Assembly (NCBI GenBank): GCA_026874595.1
Contig: CM049320.1
Location: 10,237,464 to 10,301,463, forward strand
From: Sipunculus nudus
Taxonomy: Eukaryota > Annelida > Sipuncula > Golfingiida > Sipunculidae
Direction of reading: 5' to 3'
DNA length: 64,000 nucleotides
Shown: in pieces, positions 33,840 through 51,082 of the stretch
Numbering within the stretch: the first letter of the stretch is position 1
Layout: every line of letters begins with the position of its first letter
Program-made: the position numbers and the translations under genes
Notes under the pieces: model-generated
The model's database searches: none
Seen by the model: the letters and a program-made list of their open reading frames with translations, nothing else
Told to the model about the DNA's origin: nothing

Positions 33840-35079
33840 TATATGGAAGGACATAATCTACAAGCATTTATCCTGTTATTTAAATCTTTCTAATATTTGA
33901 TTTATCCAATGCACCCCAAAATTACCGATTTTATCCTAAGATAAACCACACTGTTCCACAAACTTTTTGTAAGACAAGCCACTCTCATAATCTGTGAAAA
34001 GGTATACTTCTATATTTTAGTCTGAGGTTGATATTTAATGTGTGGATAGTAACAGCGAATATGACACAGAATGCATGCGAATGACCAGTGTTTGGTGTTG
34101 GTCATTAAGTGCAACTGCAAAGTAAACATTGCACCGAGACAGGGAAACCTTACCCTATTACCTAATCTCGCAGTACTAAGTAATTGGTTGAATGAGCATC
34201 GCGTCCACTCATGGTATTAAATATATCATTTTCTTTGCTACATAATAAGAAATAAGATATAATAAAGCCTAGTCACTGTCAGATCAAGGTATGCTTATTA
34301 GTCCAGTTTATATGTCTACTGTGTGGAGCATTCACTGCTGGCTACTATGATAAAACATCCCAGGAGCAGCCAGTTTGTGCTTAGGTCTGATCATACCAAG
34401 CAGGCACATTAAAGCAGTCTAATTAATATGCTTGTAACCAATGCCTAGCCTGGAGTCAAGAAGGCCATCATCATGATCATGCAATCAGACAGTAATACGC
34501 CTCTGACCTTTGTTCATGTGTTTGATCTTTATCATTAATATGAAATATTAATATTTAATAATTGACGGTAATTTTGATTTCTATATATATATATTATATA
34601 CATGTATATATGTATATTATATATATACATGTTTATATGTGTATGTATATAAAGCAGTCACTTTATATTCACTTTAAAGATAAAGACTATCCTGGAAATT
34701 ATATTATACATTCACAATACACGTACAAATGCATAGTATTTCCTTATCTGTACCTATTAAGTGCTCTGTGGCGATTATATTTTATCCCTTTTTCAAAGAA
34801 TCATATACTATTTATTTGGATGATAGAAGCCTGTTATGGGTTAATGCAGGTAGGCACAGCTGAGATCACATCCCTTTGGAACCCAACATCAGGTACAGGC
34901 GCTGCTATACATATGGGCGGAACATACGTATGTATGATGTATGTTCAATATTTCAGCAGTTTGTATATTTCAACTATAAGATTCTTGTTACCCCCCGGTG
35001 ACCCCCTCCCCCCTTATTCTGTGTATTTTCGTCTTATTACTTGACCAGTATCCTTCATATATAACCTAGAAGGAACAAA
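33840..35079. other. Intergenic sequence without recognisable genes
   Basis: AT-rich sequence with TA-rich microsatellite at 34585-34640. A 160-codon open frame (34562-35044) begins in that microsatellite and has no recognisable domain; it is not called as a gene. Confidence 0.5.
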
Positions 35080-35340
35080 ATTCGGCATAAAGTTAACCTA
35101 AAAGTGTGTGGTTATATTATAAGACAATGTCTGTTTCACAATAATGAGTTATTATCAACAAAATATTATTTCATGTCGAATCAGTCAATCTGGCAAATAA
35201 ACTGATTCATTTTTCAGTCAATTTGTAAAAAGCCTGAAATTTGCATTCATTTTATAAAGTGCCTGAGTGAACCAGGCAATTTGTAAATTGACTTAAAATT
35301 TCAGACAATTTACAAATTGGCTGATTTTACACTTAACTGT

Positions 35341-35379
<39 letters not shown>

Positions 35380-36090
35380 CTTACGATAAATATAAACTTA
35401 CTTATTTTACATGAATAACATAATGTTATTATATCGCTGCACTCTTCATGGCTCAACTGGTGCTGCAGGGGGGTGGACGAAACCGAAGAACCCGGAGAAA
35501 ATCAAGTAAACCGGGCAACTTAAACCTTTCTCATGGCCACATCCGGGAGAGAACCAGGTTCTCCAGCGCAGAGAGGGAAACGTTTTGCCCCGCGACTATC
35601 CAGAGATATAGATATATATTACAGACTATCTGTATGAAATGTTATGATAGAAATAATTTTGGCTAATCAGTTCTAAGTTCTTATAGAAAAGCGCAAAAAT
35701 GTTCTATTAATAGGCGATGATGTCATGCGTTAGGTAATTATATAGACATTTCTGTGCTACTACAAAATCACAAATTCCCTTTAGAGCAAGAATTCCGAAT
35801 CAAACGGTGACTGTCTAAATAAGACGGTATGGGGATGAGCTCCTCTAAATTTAAGGTAATCATTAAGCATATATTTTGCACTTTTGTTCCAGGCACCAGT
35901 CGAATCGAAGCAAATAATCCACGAGTTGCGCGTTTGCAAAGTAATTATCTGAGAAATATTTAACGTTTTGGATTTTTTATTAACAATAAAGGTATAAGGA
36001 TAACAAGATAACCTCGGAAAGCTTTTTTTAGAAAATGTGGATGATAATAACAACATTCTCAATTTACTTTTAATTTTATTTGTATAAAAA
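35080..36090 (+). repeat. Segmental duplication, copy 2 (paired with 31645-33390)
   Basis: Same order and strand as copy 1 but without the 691-bp insertion, so it supplies the pre-insertion sequence at 35214-35222. An (AT)n array at 35341-35379 matches the position of the array at 32565-32605 in copy 1. Confidence 0.8.
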
Positions 36091-36329
36091 TATATGAAAT
36101 ACTCATGTTAAAATATTTAAATACATATCTTGAGTTGTAATATACACTTAGTGATGTGCAAACTTGGATTTTTACTCAGTATATACATTTTTGTGTTCTA
36201 TGGATATGTTATAGTAAAATAGTCTAGTGTGTTGTAGTAACATTATCATGTTTCCAGGGAGTGAAGTATTCTAGTAGTGCTGAATTTTACTGCGTGGATA
36301 TTATTCAGGCTTGATCTCAATCTCTTGAT

Positions 36330-36660
36330 AAGGTTACGCTTTTAAGGCTATCTTACTAACTAAGTAGATACATTATTGCACGACAATGATACATTGTGTC
36401 CTATCTTAAGAGTATATTTTACATAAAATGCTTTGTGATGCTCCAGCGTGGCCAAGTCTAACTGAAGATATTATTCATGTCCTATCTTGTAAAATGCTTT
36501 AATAATGTAACAAACTTATGTAACGGTATCCTGCTGAATATATAAATGCTTAATATCACGATTGCTGTTTCCAATTTTTAGTTTTCCTACTTAATGAATA
36601 CATATCAAGTATTGTCCAAGCTAAGGCAAGTCTAAACTGCAAAGCGTAATTTCTGAAACA
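36330..36660. repeat. Dispersed repeat X, inverted copy of 15660-15965
   Basis: Matches 15660-15965 as reverse complement over most of its length (for example GAAGATATTATTCATGTCCT and AATGTAACAAACTTATGTAA). No coding content. Confidence 0.75.
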
Positions 36661-37689
36661 TTTATTAAAATTAAGGCATTTAGATAAAATATGCATTTAA
36701 GCCAAAATATTGGCCTATATTTCGTGAAAAACTCCATAAATTGTGGTCCTCAGAGCACAAGTTTGATGCATTCACTATCCAAAAATGACTCAGTTTTTTT
36801 AGGTCACGAAATAAGTTCGTGGCCTAAAAAGTGTAACAGTGATTCCGTGTAGGAGTACCCCTTAGAAGCAAACGAAAGTACGGACTGCTACAAGTGTGTC
36901 TAGATTTATATTTTAGCGTATTTTGGCCACTTACTTTCGACAAACCGACTGGTTAGACCGAGGTGAGATAGATCGCACCTTAGGTGTGAACTAGAGATAG
37001 CGAGGCGTGAGGTCGTTCAGAAAGTTTTTTGCTCCGCGAGGACAGCCTATTGCTCAATGAACAATAATAGGGTGCGTTCCATATGTATGACACATAGATC
37101 GGCAGAGTAATCAGAACGCGGCTACAAATTATTGCTTTGACGTATACTTTTTATTTATAAATAGCAATATGCATGTCTAAATACCTTCGCCAACAAGTCC
37201 AAGTGAATTATAAAATTCTGAAAGCAGGCTTAGGATCAAACTCAAACGATCACTTGCAAAACATGTAGGCACTTTAGTATTACGGCAATCCGAACCGCAC
37301 TTTGGAATTCACCATAGCAAGACCCGACGTATTCAGACAATTCATAATATAGAATTTTATCAAAAGATGTAGAGTTTATCATATTAGGTTACACTAGCAT
37401 TTTTGCTTCCTCTTACGGCGACATTGACGAGGTAAATTGCATCATGCTATCGCCTCGATATGAAAATAACTCTATGACTGTGTGTTATATAAGATAATAC
37501 AATTTTTAGAATTACATTGATTGGAAGCATCAGTTTGCTCGTAATAAAAGGTAAAAAAGTATTTTTTTAGTAAAAATACAAGTTTGTAAAATGAAGGGAA
37601 AATAAAAAGCAAAGACTTGATTCGAACCAGCAGTTTATCGGTTATTATAACTGTGACGTTTTATAAATCTCCATCTAATATTCCCACTA

Positions 37690-37794
37690 ATATATCAATG
37701 TGCGATGAGAGCGTGTACAGGAGCCGCTGTTGCGTAAGCTGCTAGATTTCCCCCGTCCTGGTGTAAACATATTCTCTCTTTTTTTCTCGATATA

Positions 37795-37845
<51 letters not shown>

Positions 37846-38120
37846 GCATGTAAGCGAGCGTATCAGTGTTTGTTTCCGCTTGTTTCCTTTGAAGTCTTCA
37901 CAAACTATAGCCCTAATTACCAATTCAGGCCGAATAGGGTTATGAACCCTTTTGTGCATATCGCCTCAGTTAGGTTAAATGGTCCATGGACCAGGTGGAC
38001 TTCACGCCCTCGTTTTCCGCATTTCAAACCTACAACTAAGTCACCTGGACCTCCCCGAGATTGTTGCAGGACCTTGCACTTGGGCTATATTTGGCCAGGC
38101 AGCGATTGTGTTAAAGAGAA
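37690..38120. repeat. Dispersed repeat Y with internal (AT)n, inverted copy of 15970-16190
   Basis: 37840-38115 matches 15970-16190 as reverse complement. A clean AT array (37790-37841) sits at the same boundary as in the other copy. The open frames crossing it on both strands are repeat artefacts. Confidence 0.75.
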
Positions 38121-38189
38121 GTCACAATTAAACAGACAAGATTTAAAAATTAAAAAAATATATATATATATATATATAATTTCATGTTT

Positions 38190-38275
38190 TAGATAAAAAC
38201 GCGAAAAATTATATATTTATTTATGTATTGATTTATACAAATTATATATTTATATATGTATTGATTTATACAAAA
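38190..38275. repeat. Short direct tandem duplication
   Basis: An approximately 37-bp unit (AAATTATATATTTATWTATG then TATTGATTTATACA) occurs twice in succession. Confidence 0.8.
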
Positions 38276-38279
38276 GTCT

Positions 38280-39530
38280 GTAAACGTTTTACGAATAAAA
38301 ATTCAAATATTGGAATTACCATAAAATGTTTGGTATGATGTCCATCAAGCAATTCCAGTTTCCTACAGACCCATTGTTCATTTTGTGAATCATTTAGCTT
38401 TCAATCCTTACACGGCTTGGAGTTTTACACTCAATAAATAGTGTTAATGTAGGTATTTTACTGTACGATGTATACCGTGCACCGTTATACACACACGTAT
38501 TTATATATTTACATACATACATACATATAAATATGTGTTTGTTGCACATGCCACCGAACTTAAGTATAAAATATAAACACTCGTTATCAAAACAAGGGCC
38601 GCCCTTCTAAAATAACTCCTGACCATTGCGCCGTGGAATGTGAATGCATTTGCGCAAGAAACATAAAAGGTTTTGTACATTTTTTTCTGCACTTGACACA
38701 ATTTTCATATCCTGCTTTAGATTTTCTCTGTGTGAAAACATGCATAATACATAAGGTATATGTTAATGTTTTTTATCCCACAATTGATATGCTTTTTTCA
38801 AAATGTTATTAATTTTTTTAATGTAAATCGTAAATTTTGACTAGAATTCAAGCGCGCATATATTCATGAAATAAAAGAACCATTGTAAATTGATTAGTCT
38901 TTAATCTTGTTTTACGCTTAATAAACCTTTTTAAGATAATTTATCATATTACATGAACAATCTTTTGCATGAAAATGGGTTTAATGACATATTTTTGGAT
39001 ATAACGTTGAAGAACATGTCGAATTAGGCTCTTTCTGAAAATTATATTTATACGAGACTGGGCTCACATTGTGCTCAATAAAATAACTACTGATGAATGT
39101 GGCCACATGTTAAACAGTACACATATCACAAGTTCAACTCATGAAAACATTTATTATGAAATTATAATAAAACCCCTTTAAGAATCTCTAAGAGTGCTCT
39201 TACTTAAACAAAAGTTATACACATTACTAAAATTCTATGACAAATCGGAATATATCGATACTGGTAAGCCTTATCTCGGTAAGAGTGGCTTAGTTCAGTA
39301 ATATTTGAGGACGTATTTCTTCATCACGGCTTGTTGGCAGTCCATATTACGTCTAGCACTTATCCTTAATAAATAGCATTACAGCCTAACAATATATTTA
39401 TGCAAATCACTATATAGGTATTGCGTCTAAAAGGCAATTCATCAACTTTGTGCAAGTATGTGTAACATATGTAAATAGTGCATTGAGAAGTTAATTACTA
39501 AAGCTGATCGTTAAAAATTAATTTTTAAAA
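38280..39530. other. Intergenic sequence without recognisable genes
   Basis: AT-rich DNA with short random open frames. Nothing is supported as coding. Confidence 0.5.
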
Positions 39531-39532
39531 TT

Positions 39533-39534
<2 letters not shown>

Positions 39535-39587
<53 letters not shown>

Positions 39588-39592
39588 TATAT
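39535..39592. repeat. (AT)n microsatellite
   Basis: AT run immediately before repeat A; the counterpart copy has a shorter array at the equivalent edge (15130-15149). Confidence 0.95.
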
Positions 39593-39900
39593 AACACGGG
39601 TTTTACATACATGTGCTGCCAGAACAGCTAACACCTAGCAGTGCGTAGAGTGGCGGAAACTCCGGACAAAAAGTCCGTTCACCCGACACTCTGCCTGCAC
39701 GCCATACGTGTTCACTCTGTTCATCCGTTCATTATTCAGGGGAGATACTAATTCTTATTTCTTTCTTCATTGGTACCTTGCAGTCCATATTGCCTCGCTT
39801 ATTCTTCTTCTTGATATTTATGAACTTAAACGTTCGCTAAGTTATAATTCTGCGTGTCAACATTACGTGTGTAAATATTATAACCATAGCAGACCAGGGT
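39593..39900. repeat. Dispersed repeat A, inverted copy of 14800-15145
   Basis: GCCAGAACAGCTAACA, TCACCCGACACTCTGCCTG, TTCACTCTGTTCATCC, CATTGGTACCTTGCA and GCGTGTCAACATTAC match 14.8-15.15 kb as reverse complement. Confidence 0.75.
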
Positions 39901-42727
39901 AAAAGGCATTCGATTTTATTATCTCGTAAGGTTTAAACCTTCTGTGTTAAACTTTCTGTGTTGATAATGGGTTTTACTCGTATCAAATAATACTTGTATG
40001 TTTTGACCGCCTGAATTAATGTTTATGATAACCTTGAAAATATATGTATATACATATTATGAAGACTCTGCCTACGGACGTTTGAAACGCGGTACGTGTT
40101 TAAAGTGTGTTTATCCGTTTATTGTTCAGGTCTTGATGTGCTGAATAAAAGGTTTCCACAGACAATTTGTCTTGTGTATTCCATTTTGGTTCGGATGATA
40201 GGATGGGTAACGAAATTCCTTTACTCCGTCGGATTAGTACCGTTACACGCACAAACATAGGTGGATATATGTATATATATACTTCGCATTCGTCAGATGT
40301 AAATTGTCAACGAACGGTTGGTGTGATAATGTTATTATGTGGGGAAGGACTCAACCATGGTCAGAAGGGTGTAAATAGGTATAACGATTATGCCTGAATT
40401 TTGAAATGAGCCCTTATCTTTTGTTGTGTATTTGTGTCTTGGGGGAAGTTATAATTCGGACCTTTTCTTCCAGGAACCTTTCTCGCGGGTAAACCCTTAA
40501 GGACCCGCCAGCTGATCGAATATTGGGTGTTTGTTCTCGGTGATGCGCGCTTGAGGACGCGCCAGCTGACTGAAGATGGGGTATAATCAGTCAGTTTGTA
40601 AAATGATGAAAACAGAAGATTTGCTTGTGACGTGTCTTCTGTTACAACGGGTGTTTCGATTTAATGGCCCCTAGGGCTTGAAGACAATTGTAGTCTTAAC
40701 CCTTCTTAATCACTTCTTACATGAATCCGACCCTTCGGGGAATAATATGATTCATATTCAGTGGTTTGTAAGCGTTCCACTTATTGTGAGGGTCAGCTAT
40801 ATAACTAAGTTTAATAGTAAAAGCAAATCGACGGAGAAAGATAAAAGCACTGTTCTTTCATTCTGACTGAATTTGTACTTCAAATTGACCCATTTTAGTG
40901 TAATTTCCAGATGAGTTTTTATATCTTAGTTGTATTCTTGATGAGTTCTTTGGCCTAACTTCATAAGGATTATAAGGATTGTGTGTTAGGTTACGGAATT
41001 TAATTTCTATAGGATTATCGTCCTACAGTCCTGCTATATGTCTTATAATAGGTATGCCTTTACATGCCTAGTTTCACGACAACACTAATATAATTGAAAT
41101 ATTTACATTTAGTCAATGAGTGCTACTTGTCTTATGTCAATGAAAAGATATATTACATAGATAAACTATTTTCGGTTGGGGGGGGGGGGGGGGGGGCTAA
41201 AATTGATTCTTTGAAACATTAAATTTGCGGGGAATATGTAATATAATTATAAAAATTAATTTGTGAAAATTATAATTGCTCGTCCATAAATCTCTACATA
41301 TATAAGTCATAAAGACGAATACGCCCTGGCTCCGCTGACACGCGTGTCACTCCTCAACTGTCAAAATTACCCCACGCACATTGCATCAGTATTATGGGAA
41401 AACGTTTTCCCCGCCCGAACCAATCAAGGAAACTATTCAGCAATGAGAAACTCTCACCGAATTTGTCCAATAATGGACTGTTATCGGGTTGTTTTTAATG
41501 TGAGATGGCACCATATTTAGAAGCAACGAACAGCACAGTACCGAAATAATAAACATCGTTTTCAGAAAAAGAAGTCTTGAAAAGGTTCATCTTTGCAAAG
41601 AATTTGATATTTTAAACCGAATCATTTAGAGCAAATGGTAATGAGACCAAAACTGATAATGAGCTGCGGTTATGGAAATATTTCAATTAACATGAGTATG
41701 TACCCACTTCTGACCCGTCTGATGTCATCGATATCATAACCACAATAGTCGTAAAGAAGTTCATTTTGTGACAGTATTACAGAGCCAATCGCAGTCCATG
41801 TGATATGATGGAAAAGTATTCCTAATTTTTAGGACCAAACACATTGGCAAGTTAGAAATATGAAGTAAACATATTTATTATGAATTAGTTCAGGAAAAAT
41901 TAAGTGCAGAATACATACATCAGAAGTAACGTACAACTTTGCACAAATAAACAATCAGACGAACTCGAACTGCAGAAATTGTGTCTGTACAGTGATGATT
42001 TGTTAACGTTAAACATCAAATATTATCTGAAATGAGACACGTTATTCAGCGACTTATTTTATATTATCTCTCCACGTCCTTCCATAACCAGTGTCACACG
42101 GATCGTTGTAGGCACGTAAGGGTTGCAGATGGCCTAGGGTATTAAACAAAAATAAAATGTTTATTTTAACACATCAATGCATCATTAGATGCATATCTTA
42201 ATTACAGTCAAGCCACAGTACACCAAGTCAGCAGGTTGACAATGTATTTAAATGTTAAAACCTTATTTGAAGAGAAACCCATTCTTCATCATTTTGTATT
42301 CATTTTGATGATACAAGCCTATCCTGGAAAATGTGACATATTCATTCGTATTAATTGCATAATATTTTCTTGTAGGCAGACACAGCTGTGAACCCCATTT
42401 TACTCGAACACAACATAATCAACAACGCTACTATAAATAAGTAAAAGCTAGGTATGTTCATTGCATCACGCTTATACTTTTATTGTTTGTATAGCTCGAC
42501 ATACGTGGTCATCTCGGCAGTATGTAATTATGAATAGTAAGTGTGTAGTATTAATAAGTTTTTTAAAAGGAAATATATGATGCCTTTTTCTGTGTGCTTT
42601 TTTTGTGCTATGTACAATATTTTAAACGTCATTAACTTTTATAGTTTGGCATGCCAATATACGATTTGAAAATCTAAATCATTATACCTTTATAATTATT
42701 TAATGTTTCACAGATAACTTCAACAAG

Positions 42728-44254
42728 ATGGTTGCAAGATTCAATAACCTGATCATATACATATTTATGGCTGCAAGTTTGTCATCCAGAACTACAGGGT
42801 TGGCCAACAAGAAACGTATGAACGTCCTGTTAATGGTATCAGATGATATGCGTCCGGAGATATCCTCCTTCGCTGACCCTGATTCTCAATACTATCGGCA
42901 AATTCACACTCCAAACCTTAACAAATTAGCGTCACAGAGCCTCGTCTTAAAGAATGCTTTCGTTCAGCAGGCCCTTTGTTCCCCGAGTCGCTCGTCCTTT
43001 CTCACTGGAAGACGTCCGGATACAACCCACGTGTATAATTTGAAAACATACTTTCGTACGTCGGGTGGAAATTTTACGACAATCCCTCAGTATTTTAAAG
43101 AACATGGCTTTAAAAGCATTGGTATAGGAAAGGTCTTCCACCCAGGTCCACTCACTGGTAATAATGATCCGATTTCGTGGTCTGAACCATACATTTTCGT
43201 TCCTGGCAGGAAAGCGAAAGGGTTCAGCTGGATGGCTGTTCCCTTTGCAGAAAGACAGTGGTTCCCTCTAACGGACGATGTGATAACGCAACAAGCAATT
43301 AAAACATTACGTCGCGTAGCCCCTGCTGCAAAATCTGGAGAGCAACCATTCTTTATTGCTGTAGGTTTCCGCAAACCACATTTACCTCTGACATTTCCTG
43401 CCAAATTTCTTGATTTCTATCCGGAAAAGTCCGTTTGCCTTCCAGAGAATCAGTACGCACCTGCGTATATGCCGGAAGTAGCATGGTCAACTTACGACGT
43501 CCTTCGAAGCTATGACGATATAAAAAGTCTCAATAATTCTGGGGCCATGAATGATACGTTACCAGCATATAAAGTACTCGCCCTAAGACGAGCTTACTAC
43601 AGTGCAGTTAGTTATGTTGATTCTTTAGTGGGTAAAATTCTGACAGAATTAGAAGATTTGGAATTGGCAAAGGACACGGTTGTCACCTTTTTCGGTGATC
43701 ATGGATTGTCACTCGGAGAACATGGCGAATGGTTAAAACGAACAAACTTCGACCTAGCAACGCGTGCGCCAATGATGGTTCGTATTCCAGGTCGGACACT
43801 GAGGGGTGTGGTAACTGAACATTTGACAGAATTCGTGGACTTGTTTCCAACTCTAGTTGATGCGGCCGGACTTCCTCCACTAAAATTATGCCCTGAGGAT
43901 TCCTCCGATATCAGGACATGCACAGAGGGAACAAGCCTAATGCCCTTGATAGACAATCCATCAACATCTACATGGAAGCAGCGTGTTTTTTCGCAGTATC
44001 TACGTCGATTTCATGGACATCATGTCATGGGTTACAGCATGCGTACGAGCAACTTTCGTTATACAGAATGGGTCGAATTTCAATCTGGCCCATTATACAA
44101 GCCTGTATGGGACAAACTTTATGGTGTTGAACTATACGACCATGGCATGGACAAAGATGAAAATTTTAATTGCGCTGACAACCAGCGATATAAAGGCATT
44201 AGGAGACAACTATCCTTCCAGCTTCGTGCTGGATGGAGGGCTGCTATACCATAG
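42728..44254 (+). CDS. IDS-like: Iduronate-2-sulfatase-like sulfatase, intronless
   Basis: Predicted lysosomal sulfatase that removes 2-O-sulfate from iduronate in dermatan/heparan sulfate. 508 aa, against 550 aa for the human enzyme as I recall it. Residues 1-25 form a hydrophobic leader. Catalytic features seen: metal-binding D39 D40 (VSDDMRP); formylglycine site C84-S-P-S-R88; K135 and H138 in GKVFHPG; H218 in RKPHLP; D324-H325 in FFGDHG, followed by GEHGEW and K337. Family landmarks such as SFLTGRRPDTT and TIPQYFKEHG are intact. The protein has a shorter loop after residue 160 than the human enzyme. The coding region is one exon, unlike multi-exon vertebrate IDS genes. A pyrimidine-rich tract ending in TTTCACAG (42707-42714) just upstream suggests a spliced 5' non-coding exon. 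Substrate is inferred from homology; other 2-O-sulfated glycans are possible. Confidence 0.88.
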   Translation: MVARFNNLIIYIFMAASLSSRTTGLANKKRMNVLLMVSDDMRPEISSFADPDSQYYRQIHTPNLNKLASQSLVLKNAFVQQALCSPSRSSFLTGRRPDTTHVYNLKTYFRTSGGNFTTIPQYFKEHGFKSIGIGKVFHPGPLTGNNDPISWSEPYIFVPGRKAKGFSWMAVPFAERQWFPLTDDVITQQAIKTLRRVAPAAKSGEQPFFIAVGFRKPHLPLTFPAKFLDFYPEKSVCLPENQYAPAYMPEVAWSTYDVLRSYDDIKSLNNSGAMNDTLPAYKVLALRRAYYSAVSYVDSLVGKILTELEDLELAKDTVVTFFGDHGLSLGEHGEWLKRTNFDLATRAPMMVRIPGRTLRGVVTEHLTEFVDLFPTLVDAAGLPPLKLCPEDSSDIRTCTEGTSLMPLIDNPSTSTWKQRVFSQYLRRFHGHHVMGYSMRTSNFRYTEWVEFQSGPLYKPVWDKLYGVELYDHGMDKDENFNCADNQRYKGIRRQLSFQLRAGWRAAIP

Positions 44255-44553
44255 ATGACTGTAACAAATATATTGATATAGAAGATAACTGTCTAAAATT
44301 TAACTGCTTTATTATGAGGGAAATGTATAATTATTCACAAAATGTTTTGTCACAGGAATTTGATTTACCCATGAAGTATTATTTAATGCTTCTAACATCC
44401 AAACGTTGTAATGACAATGGGGAAAGGTTCGGTTGACAGTCGTATACATTCGGTCGACATCAACAGGGCACAAAGTAAATCAAATAAAAATGTACACCCA
44501 GTATATATGCGTCACAAGCGTCACCAAGACACATGTTTCACAAAGGAATCAGT

Positions 44554-44564
44554 AATAAAATAAA
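44554..44564 (+). terminator. Poly(A) signal of sulfatase A
   Basis: Two overlapping AATAAA hexamers about 300 bp after the stop codon, also kept in unit B at 48728-48738. Confidence 0.5.
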
Positions 44565-45074
44565 TCACTTCACCCAATGCATTTGTTTCCTTTTATGGAG
44601 TGTAAATACGTGCCTAGTACTACGATGTCATCCAATGAGCACATCTTTATTCTATGAGAACCTAAATTTTAGGCTCATGTTTTCCAGCTAGTTAAGCAGG
44701 ATTGGCATAGTTAGGGTCATCAAACTAACAGTCCAAACGCGCACCTCTCCGTGGATATAACTAAAGAATCTGTCATAATTTACTTCTACAGCCCCAAATG
44801 CATAAGCATACTGTCCTGCTTGCTCAAAGTTACTTCTAAATAAAAAAAAAACTAAATGAACTTGAGCAACATAAAGGTTACGCCAACAGTTAATCTGATA
44901 TTGAAAATATGAACTCCCCCCCCCCCGTTCTATTAGACAACATTGTCGCTGGTTAAGTAACAGGGGTGCCAATGAAATATTTAACCTCTGATCAAATAAT
45001 CTGATGTAACAAATCAAACAAGCACCTGTATAAATCCTACAAACATACACAGGCGCTCCAAGTCATATGTGTAC

Positions 45075-45187
<113 letters not shown>

Positions 45188-45231
45188 TGGTTCGCTTTTT
45201 GTTTGCTATATTGATGAAGGGGAAATGAAAG

Positions 45232-49955
<4,724 letters not shown>

Positions 49956-50099
49956 TACTGATACCGTCAGTTTACGAATACATGTTGTTACCCGTAATTA
50001 AAGATTGATAACAGAAAACCTGACCGCTTTCGTAATATCTGCCATTATTACATAAAGGATTTTCACCTGAAAGTAATTACTGTGTGGTAAATCGCAGGA

Positions 50100-50475
50100 A
50101 TGACCTAAAGAATCTTTCATTATTTACTTCTACACCCCGCAAATTCATAAGCACATTAATCTGTTTGCTCACAGTAATGACAAAAAGTTTTTAATTACAG
50201 TACTCGACGGAAATCACAGAAAGCCAGGGAGGGACTGACTTCTTTATAAAAAAGGAATTTACACCAATAGGTATTCTGTCATTGAAAATATGGACTTTTT
50301 CCTTTTTCTCCCCGTCTTGTTCGATTAAACAACATTATCGATTGTTAGATAACACGGGTGCCGATGGAAATAGTTAACCATTGAGCCATTAATCTGGTGT
50401 AACAAACCAAAACAAAACAAGCACAAATATAAATCATCAACACATACAAGGGCGCTCCAAATCACACACAAATAA
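50100..50475 (+). repeat. Diverged remnant of an older downstream sulfatase flank
   Basis: Blocks such as AAAGAATCTTTCATTATTTA, ACACGGGTGCC, TAATCTGGTGTAACAAACC and AAGGGCGCTCCAAATC match the region downstream of sulfatase A (44760-45070) with many changes. They represent an earlier repeat unit whose gene is gone. Confidence 0.65.
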
Positions 50476-50513
50476 ATATATATATATATGTAAAGATGAA
50501 TATATCAATATAT

Positions 50514-50545
<32 letters not shown>

Positions 50546-50699
50546 GTATATATACGTTACAGTAAATGTGGGATTTCGCGAAACCCCTCAAATTTTCAGT
50601 TAATTCGTAAAATCACTGTTTCACTTAGGGATTTCATGAAATCACTAAAGTCTAGGGATTAGTAAGATTTCACGGAATTTGTGATATGATATCTTGTCA

Positions 50700-50998
50700 G
50701 AGTGTGAGTTTTCATTTCATATTCATTACATTTCAGTTCATATATATATTACACAATCTTACTCTTATCCATAACATTTCAGTACCTTTATTTAACACAA
50801 TCTTACTAATATTCATAACTTTTCAGTACTTTTTTTACTCAATCTTACTCATATTAATAAAATTTGAGTACCTTTATTTTTACAAACTCTTACTCATATC
50901 TATTACATTTCAGTAACTTTATTTTACACAATCTTACTCATATTCATAACATTTTCAGTATCTTTATATTACGCAATCTTACGCATATTCATAATCGA
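50700..50998. repeat. ~60-bp minisatellite, about five units
   Basis: CACAATCTTACTCATATTCA, then TAACATTTCAGTACCTTTAT, repeats with variation every 55-65 bp. The open frame of similar residues across it is a by-product. Confidence 0.8.
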
Positions 50999-51043
50999 AG
51001 CTAATTAGTCAACACAATGCTTAAAATCGTTTGATTCCTTACA

Positions 51044-51046
<3 letters not shown>

Positions 51047-51079
<33 letters not shown>
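51047..51079. repeat. (AT)n microsatellite
   Basis: AT run marking the left edge of the GC-rich block. Confidence 0.9.

Positions 51080-51082
<3 letters not shown>

Noticed and set aside
34660-34870. Possible distant copy of the sulfatase upstream segment at 42.28-42.40 kb (GATGATA-AAGCCT and GGCA-ACACAGCTG words)
   Set aside because: Similarity by eye is patchy and too weak to claim without an alignment.
34562-35044. 160-codon plus-strand frame
   Set aside because: It starts inside a TA-rich microsatellite, lacks domains and splice support, and ends in C-rich low complexity.
42947-44130. Several 60-105 codon frames on the minus strand and in alternate frames over the sulfatase (also over copy B)
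   Set aside because: They overlap a clearly conserved enzyme frame and have no features of their own.
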